Assembly: GCA_947579605.1 (NCBI GenBank)
Contig: OX388317.1
Location: forward strand, 17,751,384 to 17,815,383
Length of the DNA: 64,000 bases
Source of the DNA: Athripsodes cinereus
Lineage: Eukaryota > Arthropoda > Insecta > Trichoptera > Leptoceridae
Reading direction: 5' to 3'
The translations under genes were made by a program, and so were the position numbers. Position 1 is the stretch's first letter. Each line of letters starts with the position of its first letter. A model generated the notes under the pieces. That model was given only the letters and a program-made list of their open reading frames with translations. It had not been told where the DNA came from and searched no databases. This document shows positions 48,060 to 58,959 of this stretch, in pieces.

Positions 48060-48170
48060 TTAAATTTAGTTCTCTTGAAAATGTCAATATTTATCAACAT
48101 TGACTAAAGCGCTCGAGATTTGAATAAATCTAAGTGGAAAGTTAACTGTGTTGTTATTAAAGTATAATAT
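48060..48170. repeat. Hammerhead-like core, variant (plus strand)
   Basis: CTCTTGAAAAT, a GTCAAT/ATTGAC stem and TAAAGCGCTCGAG. The GAAA of other copies is TAAA here. It closely resembles the core at 5203-5242 and is followed by an arm with AACTGTGTTGTTATT. Confidence 0.65.
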
Positions 48171-48586
48171 CATTTCAAAAAATGTTGTATACCTACTGTT
48201 TGCCTAGTCAAGGATAATGTATCTACATATACATACATCAATACCTAACCAAATACATCAATACTAATGTACTACATATTTATGTAATTACCACAATTTT
48301 TTCAGTGAGGAAAGTTAAAAGAAAACTTTGGGACTTCTCACATACTTGTGAAATAACAAAGATAATATGTATACCAATAATTAATTGCCGAATATTTTTT
48401 TAAGCATTTAAGCAGTAAAAATTTATAATTGGTTTCATTGATTGCGCAGAATCTGTAGGATCGATCATTTGAATTAAATAAAATTTCTATCAGATATGTT
48501 TAGCTCAGGAAACATCAAATAACAAAATATTAGAAAGGTTTTTCGATAGTTTAAGTTGCTATAAATGTAATGTTTTTCTAACTTAC
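48171..48586. other. AT-rich intronic DNA
   Basis: No feature beyond the splice donor at 48581-48586. Confidence 0.4.
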
Positions 48587-48781
48587 CGTGTACTGAGAAT
48601 AGTCCATACTTTGTGTAAAAACTAAGTTGGATTGTTTGTTGGATTTTCCATGGCCATATTTACTATGAAGATCTTCTTCCAATCTTGTCTCCAGTCCAGT
48701 CAGAGATCGCTCCTGAATTATTGTCATGGATAAAAAAAGACAGAATGTGCTCACTACGAGAACAACTAAACACGATGTCAC
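48587..48781 (-). CDS. Tetraspanin, TM3 and start of large extracellular loop
   Basis: 65 codons: VTSCLVVLVVSTFCLFLSMT (TM3), then IIQERSLTGLETRLEEDLHS, KYG and FTQSMDYSQYT. The heptad-like L..LE..LE..L stretch followed by YG and a D...Q helix is the usual start of a tetraspanin large loop, before CCG. A TTGTTTCAG acceptor precedes it (ending at 48782) and GTAAGT follows it (48586-48581). Both borders are phase 0. It joins in frame to 3998-4126 downstream and to 51976-52140 upstream. Confidence 0.9.
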
Positions 48782-51700
48782 CTGAAACAATGAAAGAAAT
48801 ATTTTCAATTTTGAGTCTATTCTATAAATTTCAGTATTGTTGTTCATATTGTCATTATTATATATTTTTTCAAAACACCAGTGCTACCATTTTTTTACTG
48901 AAACAATGTAAACCCCTAATTTTACTGAAACATTGTATTAACAAACCATTGATACGCAAATTTTAAACTTTAGATAAGATAAGTAATGTCAAAGTTGTTT
49001 TGTCAATTTTATATGAAATCACATCCAACGATCCATCAACTTAATTTGAATTATATCGTATCAACGCCTTCATAAACTAAACAAACTAACACGAGACAAG
49101 CAATCCACTACAAAGAGAATAATGATTACTATTTTAATATCCCTTGTGGATATCCTTCATAATATAATCATATAAAGTTTGCATGCAAACGAATACAAGA
49201 GAATAATGAAATCATAAAAATAATTATATAAAATGTATGCATTCTTCATAACCTCACGGCATTTCTCATAATTGGGGAAGCCAGCGGACCAACTTCACGT
49301 AACTAATAAAAATTAAAACGCTCGGGATGAATGGCATACATTAAATTTTATGCATTCATTCTCCAATAACGTTCTTCTCGAAAATACAGAAAGAGATTAA
49401 TAGGGTATTATTCTTGATGCAAAAAGCGCCATTCTTTAATATACCAAATATATGATCTGCGTATGAAGTATCCCAAGTGAAAAATAGTTTTCAGCGACAA
49501 CTTTTTTTTCTGATCGAAACATTTTTATTAGATGCGACATACAGAGTTTAAAATTAAACGTGCCACAGAACTCTAAATAATATAATATATTAGATGCAAT
49601 ACGTTGGAAAGAAATTCTATTCATTTCCTTCATTCCTGAGTTTTGATATTTTATACCATCCTTCAACACATCATATTTTTGTGGTTCGTTTTATCAAAAC
49701 CGTATATTTCGTTACATTTTTTTTTTTAAATATCTGCACTTTACATGAAGTTTTTCTGCATCAAATGCTTTCTTGAAAATTGAGTGAGTGTGGGTGTCTC
49801 AAAAAAGGGATTGCTAATAACTTGAGAGTTAAAAAGTACTTGAATAAATCATCTGTATAAACTATAACTCTAAAATCACGTATTAGGTCAAAAGAATAGA
49901 ATTTAAACTTACAAAATCCAATTCAGTATTCTCAGGTGCATCATCAATGTATCGAACACTATGAATTTATAAGGAAACATGAATAATTTCACTACCTGAA
50001 CTAACAAATTCAGAAGATGTTCCTAGAGTTTCATGAATACACAAATAGTGTATAGATATTGTAGAATCTGAATGTATCTATAGCTATTTGGAAATTTGAA
50101 TTTTCTTCTTATAAGTATGTTAAATAAACTGCATTTGATATTGGAAAGCAAGAAATATCATTATGAGTGTTGTTACTGACGAAGCCTCAGTAAGAAATGT
50201 GGTACGTTCGCATTTTTATTCACTTTATTCATATAGAGTTTGAAAATATGCTTGCTTTGTGGAATCAACAATACCACCTACACTTCTGTTGATTCAATGT
50301 CAAGGAATATTTAATTTATCTACCTACTTTGATTTTCATTGATCGAAAATATATAATAGTTTCTGGAAAACTTGTTGAATTTTGTATATTCCGTCTCTAG
50401 AGTGTGTTTCTATTCTATTTTAGGTCATTTATTTATTTGCGAATGATTTAAGAAGAACGTCCTTACTAATATATCTTGTATCCACGAATAAATTTTTACT
50501 ATACTTATTTGTTTTCATGCTTGCGACTTAGTTTTAGATTAACGCTCGTTAATGGTGGACGCTCCACCGAAACCGCTGTAGCAAATAAAAAGTTCAAAAA
50601 ATAATAATAATTACATAATAATCTAAAAAATCATATCATGTCTAGAATGTTACATTTTAAACTAACTATAAGATGTCAAAAGTTGTATGCAGTAAATGTC
50701 AAATAAATAAAGAAAAATCAATAAATGTCAAATAAATAAATATATGAATAAGAAAATAAATACTCCTAAAAAGGCACAGCATCCTAAAAATTTGACAATA
50801 GGCAAACTGAAGTTGGTGGTAGTTGACATTAATATTATTTCTTTTACTAGCCTAATTTGTATGAAATTTATATATTGTTATCATAACAAGTAGGTATGAT
50901 TTATTTAGTAAAATATTAAGTGAGCATTTAAACATTTCTCATCATGATGTATTACTTTAATTACTTCAAGTGATGTTTGTTAATATTTACACCTTGTTAA
51001 TGATATAATGTATAACATGTCCATTACCATAATACAAACTTTCTAATTTGTGATGCTTTGAAGCAATTATTAATAATTAACAAAACTTTTTAACAGTTAG
51101 TAATCAAAACAAGTAAACAACTAGATTAAGACGCAAAAAGAGCTATGATATTGTAAATATAATTATTAGTTTTTTTCATGACAACTAAATTATTTCTGAT
51201 TGGTTTTTTATTATCAAAATCTATAATTTACATTAATACCTATATAAAATTTATTAATATAGTGCGTAGGTATGTTTTTTTGTAAAATTTTACTCTATAG
51301 ATTTTTATTATACTTGGCAATATAATTGTAAGTAAGCTGGCATGAATACAGTTTAGTAATAAGTACAAAATATATATTAATATCTATTTCAATATCGCAT
51401 TTCGAAAAATACTGTTGTGAAACAGTTATGTAAATTAAGTAGGTATACAAGTTTTTTTTAAATAAAATTCATATCTCTTAATATTAAAAATATTGATTTA
51501 TAAAGTTTTCAACTTTATGATTAAAGATGAAAACAAAGCTTTATTATATAATAAGTATGCATCTGTGATAAAAGATAAATTTTGTTGAATACGTTGAAAA
51601 ATAAAAAAAAGTTATAATGGTAAACAGATAAAAATTTGTATTTTTTTTTGCAAAAAGTGTATATATTTATTGTATATATAATGAGTACCCACAAAATGTT

Positions 51701-51975
51701 TCCAATGGTCCCTTATTTACGTTCTATCAGTTTATCTAACGCTCTGTTTAGCACCCTGTGTAAATAAATTATTTTGTAATGTCTTACAGAATTGAAAAGT
51801 AATAAAAAGTAAAAAACAGAATATTTTCTACAGCATAAATATAATATTTTTTTATTTTCTCAGAAACCATCTGCTTTAAAAGTCTATGGGAATTGAAAAA
51901 TCCTGAGGAGAAAATCTTATGATTACTTATTAATACACTTATAAAGTTGGATAAAAATACTATGAATATACTTAC
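48782..51975 (-). other. 3.2 kb tetraspanin intron
   Basis: AT-rich. A decayed family R copy lies at about 49245-49385 (ACCTCACGGCATTTCTCATA, GGGGAAGCCAGCGGACCAAC). The remainder shows nothing recognisable. Confidence 0.75.
49245..49385 (-). repeat. Family R repeat, decayed
   Basis: CACGGCATTTCTCATAATTG, GGGGAAGCCAGCGGACC and GGGATGAATGGCATAC keep the order of family R but with many changes. Confidence 0.55.
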
Positions 51976-52140
51976 GATAAAAATATTTTGTTTTCTACAT
52001 AGCAGAACTGGAAGGATGAGCAAAGGCAAGGCAGGAACACATGGAGGAAGTATGGAGAATCCCACCACATAGCTGACTCTTCCATATCCTCCTTGCCAAG
52101 TCTCCCTTATGTCCACTAGACAGAGGAAGATGGCGTAACA
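51976..52140 (-). CDS. Tetraspanin, first loop and TM2 exon
   Basis: 55 codons: CYAIFLCLVDIRETWQGGYG, RVSYVVGFSILPPCVPALPL and LILPVLLCRKQNIFI. The hydrophobic block from VVGFS to PVLL is TM2 and CRKQN the short inner loop before TM3, which starts in the next exon. CYAIFLCLV may be the outer end of TM1. An acceptor CTACCTGCAG ends at 52141 and the donor GTAAGT is 51975-51970, both phase 0. The Gly/Cys-rich pattern often seen in TM2 of tetraspanins is not evident; PPCVP is present instead, so the assignment rests mainly on the splice match to the two other exons. Confidence 0.8.
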
Positions 52141-52318
52141 CTGCAGGTAGAATATTAGTCGTGTTAAATTTATTATAAGTTTTCACTGCTATAAGTTTTA
52201 ATGGGACTTTGTTACTGTTATTTTTTTTTCATTATTTTTCAACAATCATGGCTATTTTCTAATTGTATATGCGACACGTAATAAGAAAAAGGTTTCTTAA
52301 CGTTTCTCTCGAGAGGAC

Positions 52319-52451
52319 ACGGTCTCGGCTAATGACCAGTTCCAATAATCTATCTATCCGTTATTATCAGCTAAAATCTATTGTGCAACATACTTTATAC
52401 AATAGATTTTAACTGATAGTAATGGAAAGATAAATTATTGAGACCGACCAT
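52319..52451. repeat. Fold-back MITE
   Basis: GGTCTCGGCTAATGACC...ACAATAGA-type arms: CCAATAATCTATCTATCCGT and TCAGCTAAAATCTATTGT are mirrored by ACAATAGATTTTAACTGAT and AGATAAATTATTGAGACC. About 55 bp pair on each side around a ~15 nt loop. There is no hammerhead-like core. Confidence 0.8.
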
Positions 52452-53695
52452 AAAACATTTTTCTTAATAGAGTGTATTAATGATACTAGCCAAAATTCTA
52501 GTTCCAAATTTTAAAGAGATTACTTAAGTGTATCTTATAACATCCTGTTACAAAAGGATTGAGAGTTAGAAGGAGTTAATTTAATATTTCATTATTTGTT
52601 CAGTAATTAAAATCAAGAAAACATATTAAAAACTTATACAATGTGTGGGAGGGTACCTACCTAACCATTAATTAAAATCACAAACTTACAAAATAATAAA
52701 ATTATAGACTGTGGGGTACAGAAGCAAAAACCACCACTCTTCATACATTTTCGTTTTTAAGTTAAATATTGTTTTTGATTTCTCTTTTGAACTTCTACAG
52801 AATACAATGAATAAACATTAGCAAAATCGCGCATATGCCTATGAAAAATGGCTAAATATAACCATGTTAAATTCAAAACCGTCATTTACCACTAATTTTT
52901 CTATATTATTTATCTACTCTATGAAACGCAATAATTACACAGCATGAAAATCAGCCAATCACATGAAAGAATAATCCAAACTCTATATGGTCGATATTGT
53001 TTTGTTTCATAATCCCCAATGTGAGTAAGGCCAAGTTCAAAACCCACACTTGCACATTTTATTTCTTTTATAAAGTATTTTTAACTAGAAATTTAAATTA
53101 CGTTTCGAGCGGCAAGAGGTAATCTGGGAAGTGAAATATGGGGATCATATAAATATACTTTAATATACTCTACAAGTTGTTTTGGTTTCCTGAAAACATT
53201 ACCAAGACTCAGAGTGGCAGTTTTGCTTTTGCACCCCACACTTGTGCTAAAATATTACTCACCCATAAAATAAATAGAAACACGGTGTATATTATCTTCC
53301 ATTTCACTGTTGTATATCTTGGGGAACACATGTTTTGTTATGCAAATTTATATTATGAATATCTTAGTAAAAAAAAAAATTTACTAAAATAAATTAATAA
53401 AAGCAAAATTTATTCACGTGTTTTGTAAATATTGTTATTTCTGCAAAATTTAATTTTGTTTTTGTTATTAGAGAAAGATTTTTAGTTTCATTTTAATTGA
53501 AAAGTGCAATTTCATTAAAAAATAAACATATAAAATACATCCCTAACTATCTCCCTATCTACAAATATAGCAAAAATATATGGTATGATGAAATAATGCA
53601 TCTTGCAACCATATCCAAAAAAGAGTATAAATATCATTTATTAAACCTCAAAATAATGTGCTATAATAAAATAATCCACCTAAGCCCATAATTTC
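52452..53695. other. AT-rich non-coding DNA
   Basis: No gene or repeat supported. The first coding exon of the tetraspanin was sought here on the minus strand and not found. Confidence 0.4.
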
Positions 53696-53699
53696 GTTA

Positions 53700-53895
53700 A
53701 CTCCCCTGAAAATAAAAAGTTTTCTACTCTTTTCGAACAGCAAATTTAAACATTTGACATCTTCAACTAAGCTTTGAGTTTTGCCTCCCATCCTGAATAT
53801 ATTCATTTTTATTGTCACATAGAGGACAACTAAGATGTTTATTACATTCAGTTAGTCTGCTGGCTGCTCCGATTGTGGGAGATCCAGATCGTCAA
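53700..53895 (+). repeat. Family R repeat, decayed plus copy
   Basis: GCCTCCCATCCTGAATATAT, AGAGGACAACTAAGATG, CTGCTGGCTGCTCCGATTGT and GGGAGATCC match family R in order. Confidence 0.65.
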
Positions 53896-54284
53896 AACTC
53901 GTTTAAATAATATCAGTTATTTAATTTGTTCGTGATTTTGTTTAAGTGCTATTCATCGTATCAAATACAGCAAAATATTGTAACCACATAAGACTTTTGA
54001 GAGCTTTTCTTCTTTTCAAAGAAAAGTTTATTCACAATGTACATATTATTTTAACATAACTGATTAAACACGTGTTTCTGAGTAATAAAATTGAAAGCAT
54101 CTTTTTTATAGCACAGAAATCCGAAGTATTTGAAAAACGATATTACCAACCAGATCAAATAAGAAAAAGTTAATAAGTTGGAAAAATATTTTAAAAGCTC
54201 CTTGTATAAATTATGGTTTGCACTCTATTAAAGATTACATCCAATATTAAATATACTCAAAGAATTTATGAGATAAAAAAGTCT
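53896..54284. other. AT-rich non-coding DNA
   Basis: Nothing recognised. Confidence 0.4.
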
Positions 54285-54580
54285 TTTTAATATTGGTTCC
54301 AAAAATTTCAGAAGATATGTAAAAGGGCATCCCGTGAAGAACCCGGTATAGAATAGGTTTTCCATTCTTCTCCGTAAGTTTTCGAGTGTCCTGTAAGAGG
54401 CGGGTGTTTGAAAAAATAAAGAGGTTTTGCATCCCAAATTCAGCGATGAGGTTTGCCACCCATACTGAATGTTTTAATTTTTTGTTCGCGTAGGGAAGAC
54501 GGCTTGCATCTTTATTACATGCGGCTGGTCTGCTGGCTACCCCAATTGTGGGATATGCCGTGATGGTATAGTATACATAG
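54285..54580 (+). repeat. Family R repeat, well-preserved plus copy
   Basis: CCGGTATAGAATAGGTTTTC, TTTTCGAGTGTCCTGTAAGA, CAGCGATGAGGTTTGCCACC, GGTCTGCTGGCTACCCCAAT and TATGCCGTGATGGTATAG match 36139-36395 closely. The tail is short (TATACATAG). Confidence 0.8.
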
Positions 54581-54859
54581 TATGTAAAAAGGAAATAACT
54601 TTTTTTATGAAATATCGGAAAATAGAGCATAATAATATAATACATAATATTATTGAACGGGTATGTTTACTTATTACGCAAAAATTTCAGTTAACTGTTT
54701 ATGAAATTTTAACAAAACAAAAAATCAGGCACATAACGCTGTAGGTATGTCCACCACTTAACGAAAGATTTTTGTGTACACAACATAATTTACGATATTT
54801 CACGGTTTTTTCATAAAAAAGTGTACATCTTTTAGCATTTTTTATTAATATTTATTTAA

Positions 54860-54966
54860 TTATTCTATACTGTACATTAATTACAAGTAATTTGACATGG
54901 AAACACTATTGTTTAAAATGCAGAGGCCGAGTTTATCGCCGTGGCACGATTTCTTCCAACTAACCC
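54860..54966 (+). repeat. Dispersed repeat, copy 3 (CTTCCAACTAAC tail)
   Basis: TACTGTACATTAATTACA, GAGGCCGAGTTTATCGCC and GATTTCTTCCAACTAACCCG match copies at 2311 and 21350. Confidence 0.65.
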
Positions 54967-55140
54967 GATATGTGTATTTTGTCTACACTATAAATTAAAA
55001 AAATAATCGTTGATGTTGATCCGTCCATGTTGTAAAGCGCTCTTGAAAAGATATTTGGTATCACAATACGGTGCTTCATAAATTTGTCATATTTCATATT
55101 AGGTATTATTACACACATAATTAGTCTATTTCTTGCTGCA

Positions 55141-55338
55141 GGGCTACTCTTAACACAATCTAAATACGATCTTAATATAGTCTTGATCTTGATCATACGA
55201 CGCACGAAGGGACTATGATAAAAAACACCGCGCTACCGCTACCGCGCGATCAGTATGCGCGTATTTTAGGCCAATAGTCACATCGCGGATTAAGATCGTG
55301 TTTAGATTTTGTCAAGAGTAACCCTGCTCGTGCTCAAC
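55141..55338. mobile_element. Palindromic MITE, intact copy 2
   Basis: GCAGGGCTACTCTTAACACA...CGATCTTAATATAGTC at the left is mirrored by GATTAAGATCGTGTTTAG...AGTAACCCTGC at the right. The centre holds CATACGACGCACGAAGGGAC and CCGCGCTACCGCTACCGCGC. It is the uninterrupted relative of the element at 5805-14060, which also has an extra internal arm. Confidence 0.85.
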
Positions 55339-55595
55339 TTCTAAATTATTATTATTAATTTCTTCACCAAATTTAAAATCGTATCGGTATTTTCGTGAAT
55401 TTCATATAATTAGGAAAAGAAATGCGATGGCTTTTTTCTATCTTTGAGTTTATTTATCATAATGAGCTTAATGTATGGGTTATTTGGAAGATATCGCGCT
55501 TCAGCGATAAACTCGCTCATTGCACAAAATTATGTGTTCAGTAGTTATGATATCATGTTTTTTTCTCCTTGTATACTATTTTTGTGCAATAAAGA

Positions 55596-55777
55596 TTTTT
55601 TTTTTAAATAGATATATCTGGGTTTTTGTTATAAACCCAAATACAACCTTATACACCTTTCACAGTAAACTACTAAAATATTGTGTCGTGAAAGGGGAGT
55701 TTGCCGGCACCTGGTATCGAACCACGGACCCCATCTTCACGAGGTCGAGACTCTACCTCCAGGCTACCGACGAACTC
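55596..55777 (-). mobile_element. tRNA-derived SINE, copy 2
   Basis: On the minus strand it begins GAGTTCGTCGGTAGCCTGGA, carries GGTTCGATACC (B box) and ends in an A run (T run at 55596-55605). The body TTATAACAAAAACCCAGATA matches the copy at 4404. Confidence 0.85.
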
Positions 55778-56429
55778 AAATTATTTATTATTATGAACTT
55801 AAACCAATCGCGGATTGATAATTTTAATGAGCATACGAAACACAAAATTATAAACTTTGTGTTCCTTAAGTAACAAGAATAATAATTTGATGCATAATTT
55901 ACACGATTGCGGTTGCATTGCCATGAGATAAAACAATAAGAATACTAATTTGAATATTAATTATTGTTTAATATAAGTTACGAGTGTTTTGTATAGGTAT
56001 ATAACAACAAGCAATAACGCGTTCAGAAATAACAGTATTACTTCAATATTTGAATACTATGCAAACTTGTTTAGTATCTTTAAGTTTCTACAAGTATAAA
56101 ATTAACGGAAATTGCAATAGATCATGAAAATTATAGGTATAATATAATAATAAGCAAGGTATTCGCCGAATATTATCAAAGCTTTTGAAGTACATAGCAT
56201 ACTACTCGGAATGTAAAAGGTTTTTTATATATACAATATAGACAGGATTAAACAGTCAATTGCATTCTATATGTGGACAAGTTCCTTAATTTACCAGAGA
56301 TGTCATAAGTTAAATGAATTATTATCAAAACAACACAATATTCAGTATTGAACAGCTCAAACTTTCGAAGTAAACAAGATACTTAAAAACATCCAAAACA
56401 AAAAAAAATAGCAAGCAGTTATTTAAAAT
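55778..56429. other. AT-rich non-coding DNA
   Basis: No feature recognised before the LINE relic. Confidence 0.4.
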
Positions 56430-57490
56430 AAATCAGACATCAATAAATTCGCTTGTGTGAGGGTAAACAATACCCTCTCGGAGTGGTTTACCCTCACCAA
56501 AGGAATGAAGCAGGGTTGTGTCATGTTTCCGTGGCTGTTCAACCTATTCTTCGACTACTGTATGCGTCCTTTGAAAGAGATGGATGTTGGCGTTGAACTG
56601 AATGGAAACCGTGTGAATGCGTTGATCTATGTATGCTGATGATTTGGTTTTAATGGCTGTGAATGTGTCTTAAAAAAGATTGTGTCAGTTGTATATGATA
56701 GTTGTAGTATGAATGGGATGAAAATGAATGTGACAAAGACGAAAGTGCTGGTTTTGAAAGAGAGATTGATAGAACAATGTGCGAAATAATGGTTGAAAAT
56801 GAATGTTTGGAGCAAGTGGACGAGTATGTATATTTAGGAAGTTTGTTTGCGAGGGATGGAAGATGTGACAAGGATATCGAAAGAAGAAAAGTAGCCGGTG
56901 CCAGGATTAACGGTGCACTTCGACCAATTGTCAGCAATGACAATGTGTCGAACATGGCAAAATTGCTAGTGCATAATACCATCCTGGTACCGACACTTAT
57001 GTATGCAAGCGAAACGTGGACATGATTGAAGAAGGACGAAAGTGGAATAAATGCTGTAGAGATGAGATCGCTGAGAAGGATGGTTGGTAAAACGTTGCGT
57101 GATAGAGTGAGGAATGAGGATATTAGAAGAATGAGTGGATACAAGAGGAGTGTTGTGGATAGAATGCGTGTAAATAAATTGAGATGGTTTGGTCATGTGG
57201 AACGAATGGAAGAGGAAAGAATGACAAAGAGGATATACCTGGCTGAAAGGAGGGGTGTGAGGTAGCGCGGGCGTCCGAGAACTACATGGCTTGAACATGT
57301 AGATCAAATTCTCAAGGACGGCCGTGTTTTGAGTAAAAGAAACCGATGTGCGTGCATGAGAAATTGTATGACTGTGGAGGAAGCGAAAGAAGTGTGTAAG
57401 GACAGATCTAATTGGCGTTCCGTTCTCTCTGCCTACCCCACTTGGGATACGGCGTGAGGGAATAAATAGATAGATAGATAGATAGACTTC
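56430..57490 (+). pseudogene. LINE family A, reverse transcriptase ORF2 fragment (best copy)
   Basis: 5' truncated. It begins inside the reverse transcriptase: RVNNTLSEWFTLTKGMKQGC and VMFPWLFNLFFDYCMRPL (the G..QGC..SP..FN motif). The catalytic Y-ADD box lies at about 56626-56645 but is split by an extra four bases (TATG repeated). Then come YVYLGSLFARDGRCDKDIER, LMYASETW, LRWFGHVERMEEERMTK and GRPRTTWLEHVDQILKDG. Frame changes and stops occur (for example after SETWT and after RRGVR). The 3' end is CCCCACTTGGGATACGGCGT followed by (TAGA)n at 57465-57485. Clade not assigned; a short tandem tail is common in RTE-like LINEs. Confidence 0.85.
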
Positions 57491-58112
57491 AATAAAATGG
57501 ATAAAATAAATAAAAAATCATTTAAATACTTAAAATAAGATGAGATAGTATAAAATATGTAGGCAGAAAAATAACAAAGACATAATAAATCAATAAATGA
57601 ATTTGCAAAGGCCAAATAAATTAGTAATTGAAATATTGAAATAAAATGACTAACAAGAGATGAAAAACGAATAAAAGGAATAAACAAGACAAGTAAATAA
57701 AAATATATACTAAGTAACACAAGAAATAAGATCATGATGGATATATAAAAAGGTATGTCTGTTAGATCTTGTGCGAGTATCTGTCCAAAGTAAATAGCTG
57801 TCAAAGTACTATTGACGTATAAAATGAGTGGAAGTGTGGAACATGATGGTGGTACGGCCATTTTTCAGAGTTGACTAGTAACTGCAATTTATAAGAGAGA
57901 CATATCTACCGATTATTCTTAGCTTATCTAATTAATAGGACTGTAGATAAATTTAATTGTGACATACCAGTGTTTCTTTATTTTTGAGTTTCGGTGCTAA
58001 CCCTTAGTGTATGCTGTGCATTGCAATATCTGATTACATCACCCAACGTTTGATCGATTAGCATTCAAGCAGGTTTTTGGTAGAAGTTGCGCCTCTGCGA
58101 TAAACTATTCAT
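57491..58112. other. AT-rich non-coding DNA
   Basis: No gene is supported. A minus-strand ATG at 57861 opens a hydrophobic frame (MAVPPSCSTLPLILYVNS) that lacks a convincing splice donor. Confidence 0.4.
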
Positions 58113-58153
58113 TCATCCATCACATCACGGCATCTCTCACGTACTGCTTATAA

Positions 58154-58442
58154 TTTTTTTTTTTTAAAAAGATATATCTGGGTTTTTGTTATAAACCCAA
58201 ATACAACCTTATACGGCTGACATGAGGAGCTGGTCGGAACTGGTTCAGGACCCGCGGGGGACACCCACTGCCGCATATAGGCTTCGTCCACGTGAACGAC
58301 CTTATGCGGCAAGGGCTCCATAAGTAAGTAGTAAGTACAACCTTATACACCTTTCAAAGGGGAGTTTGCCGGCACCTGGGATCGAACCACGGACCCCTTG
58401 TTCCGGAGGCCGAGACTCTACCTCTAGGCTACCGACGAACTC
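58154..58442 (-). mobile_element. tRNA-derived SINE, copy 3, itself interrupted
   Basis: Minus orientation: GAGTTCGTCGGTAGCCTAGA at the right end, GGTTCGATCCC (B box), a body matching copies 1 and 2, and an A tail (T run 58154-58165). A 122 bp segment has entered the body at 58214-58335. Confidence 0.85.
58214..58335. mobile_element. 122 bp insertion with 12 bp target duplication
   Basis: TACAACCTTATA flanks it at 58202-58213 and 58336-58347. The insert starts CGGCTGACATGAGGAGCTGG, is GC-richer than its surroundings and ends TAAGTAAGTAGTAAG, a short imperfect tandem repeat. The combination fits a severely 5'-truncated LINE or SINE inserted by target-primed reverse transcription. Parent unknown. 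Confidence 0.75.
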
Positions 58443-58540
58443 ATAATAAACATGCAAGTCGTCCCTTTCGTGCCAAATAGAAGTTAAGACATTCAGGATG
58501 GGTCTTTATCGCTGAACTGAAGATCTTAAATGTGATGCGA

Positions 58541-58959
58541 TGAACTCACCCTCTGATTATTGCTTATATTTAATATTTTTATATTTATATGTGGAACCAT
58601 TCGTAATCGATGTATAGTACAGAATAAATAAATAAATAATATTGTGCTCATCAAACCTCTAATTAGGTAGGTACCTACTACTAAAATTATGAAGACTTTG
58701 TAATCACATAAACAAATTCTCGACCTCGATTATTATATTCTGTTTATGCTATTATGAGTTATGAGAAACTATCATTCAAATTCAACTGATTCAAAGGCAA
58801 TGAGAGAGAAGGATTCCTAACCAAACAGAACGGTGTTGTGATCTCTGAATTTTACACGGAATAATTGGCAAAGTTATGCGGCATAATAATTATATTATAA
58901 ATTAAAAGTAATTTCAATAACTCGTAAATATTACTCGTGTATGAACTTCCAAATTGCAT
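58541..58959. other. AT-rich non-coding DNA
   Basis: Nothing recognised. Confidence 0.4.

Larger units (their letters stand above)
4127..48586 (-). other. 44.46 kb tetraspanin intron
   Basis: The intron lies between two exons of the same gene, with GTAAGT at the donor (48586-48581) and CAG at the acceptor (4129-4127). It holds all the repeats listed between these positions, including an I-type LINE, a BEL element and a 7.8 kb LTR element. That a single transcript spans it is inferred from exon order, phase and domain continuity. Two paralogous or trans-arranged fragments cannot be fully excluded. Confidence 0.8.
58113..58540 (-). repeat. Family R repeat, minus copy, split by a SINE
   Basis: 58113-58150 (ATCACATCACGGCATCTCTC) and 58445-58540 (AATAAACATGCAAGTCGTCC, AAGACATTCAGGATGGG, TTATCGCTGAACTGAAG) are consecutive parts of family R. 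The SINE lies between them. Confidence 0.7.

Noticed and set aside
57433..57861. Hydrophobic minus-strand frame MAVPPSCSTLPLILYVNS as first tetraspanin exon
   Set aside because: It is on the right strand and upstream of the known exons with a good start context, but there is no convincing splice donor near the end of the putative TM1, and the remainder is a low-complexity I/F/Y-rich frame.
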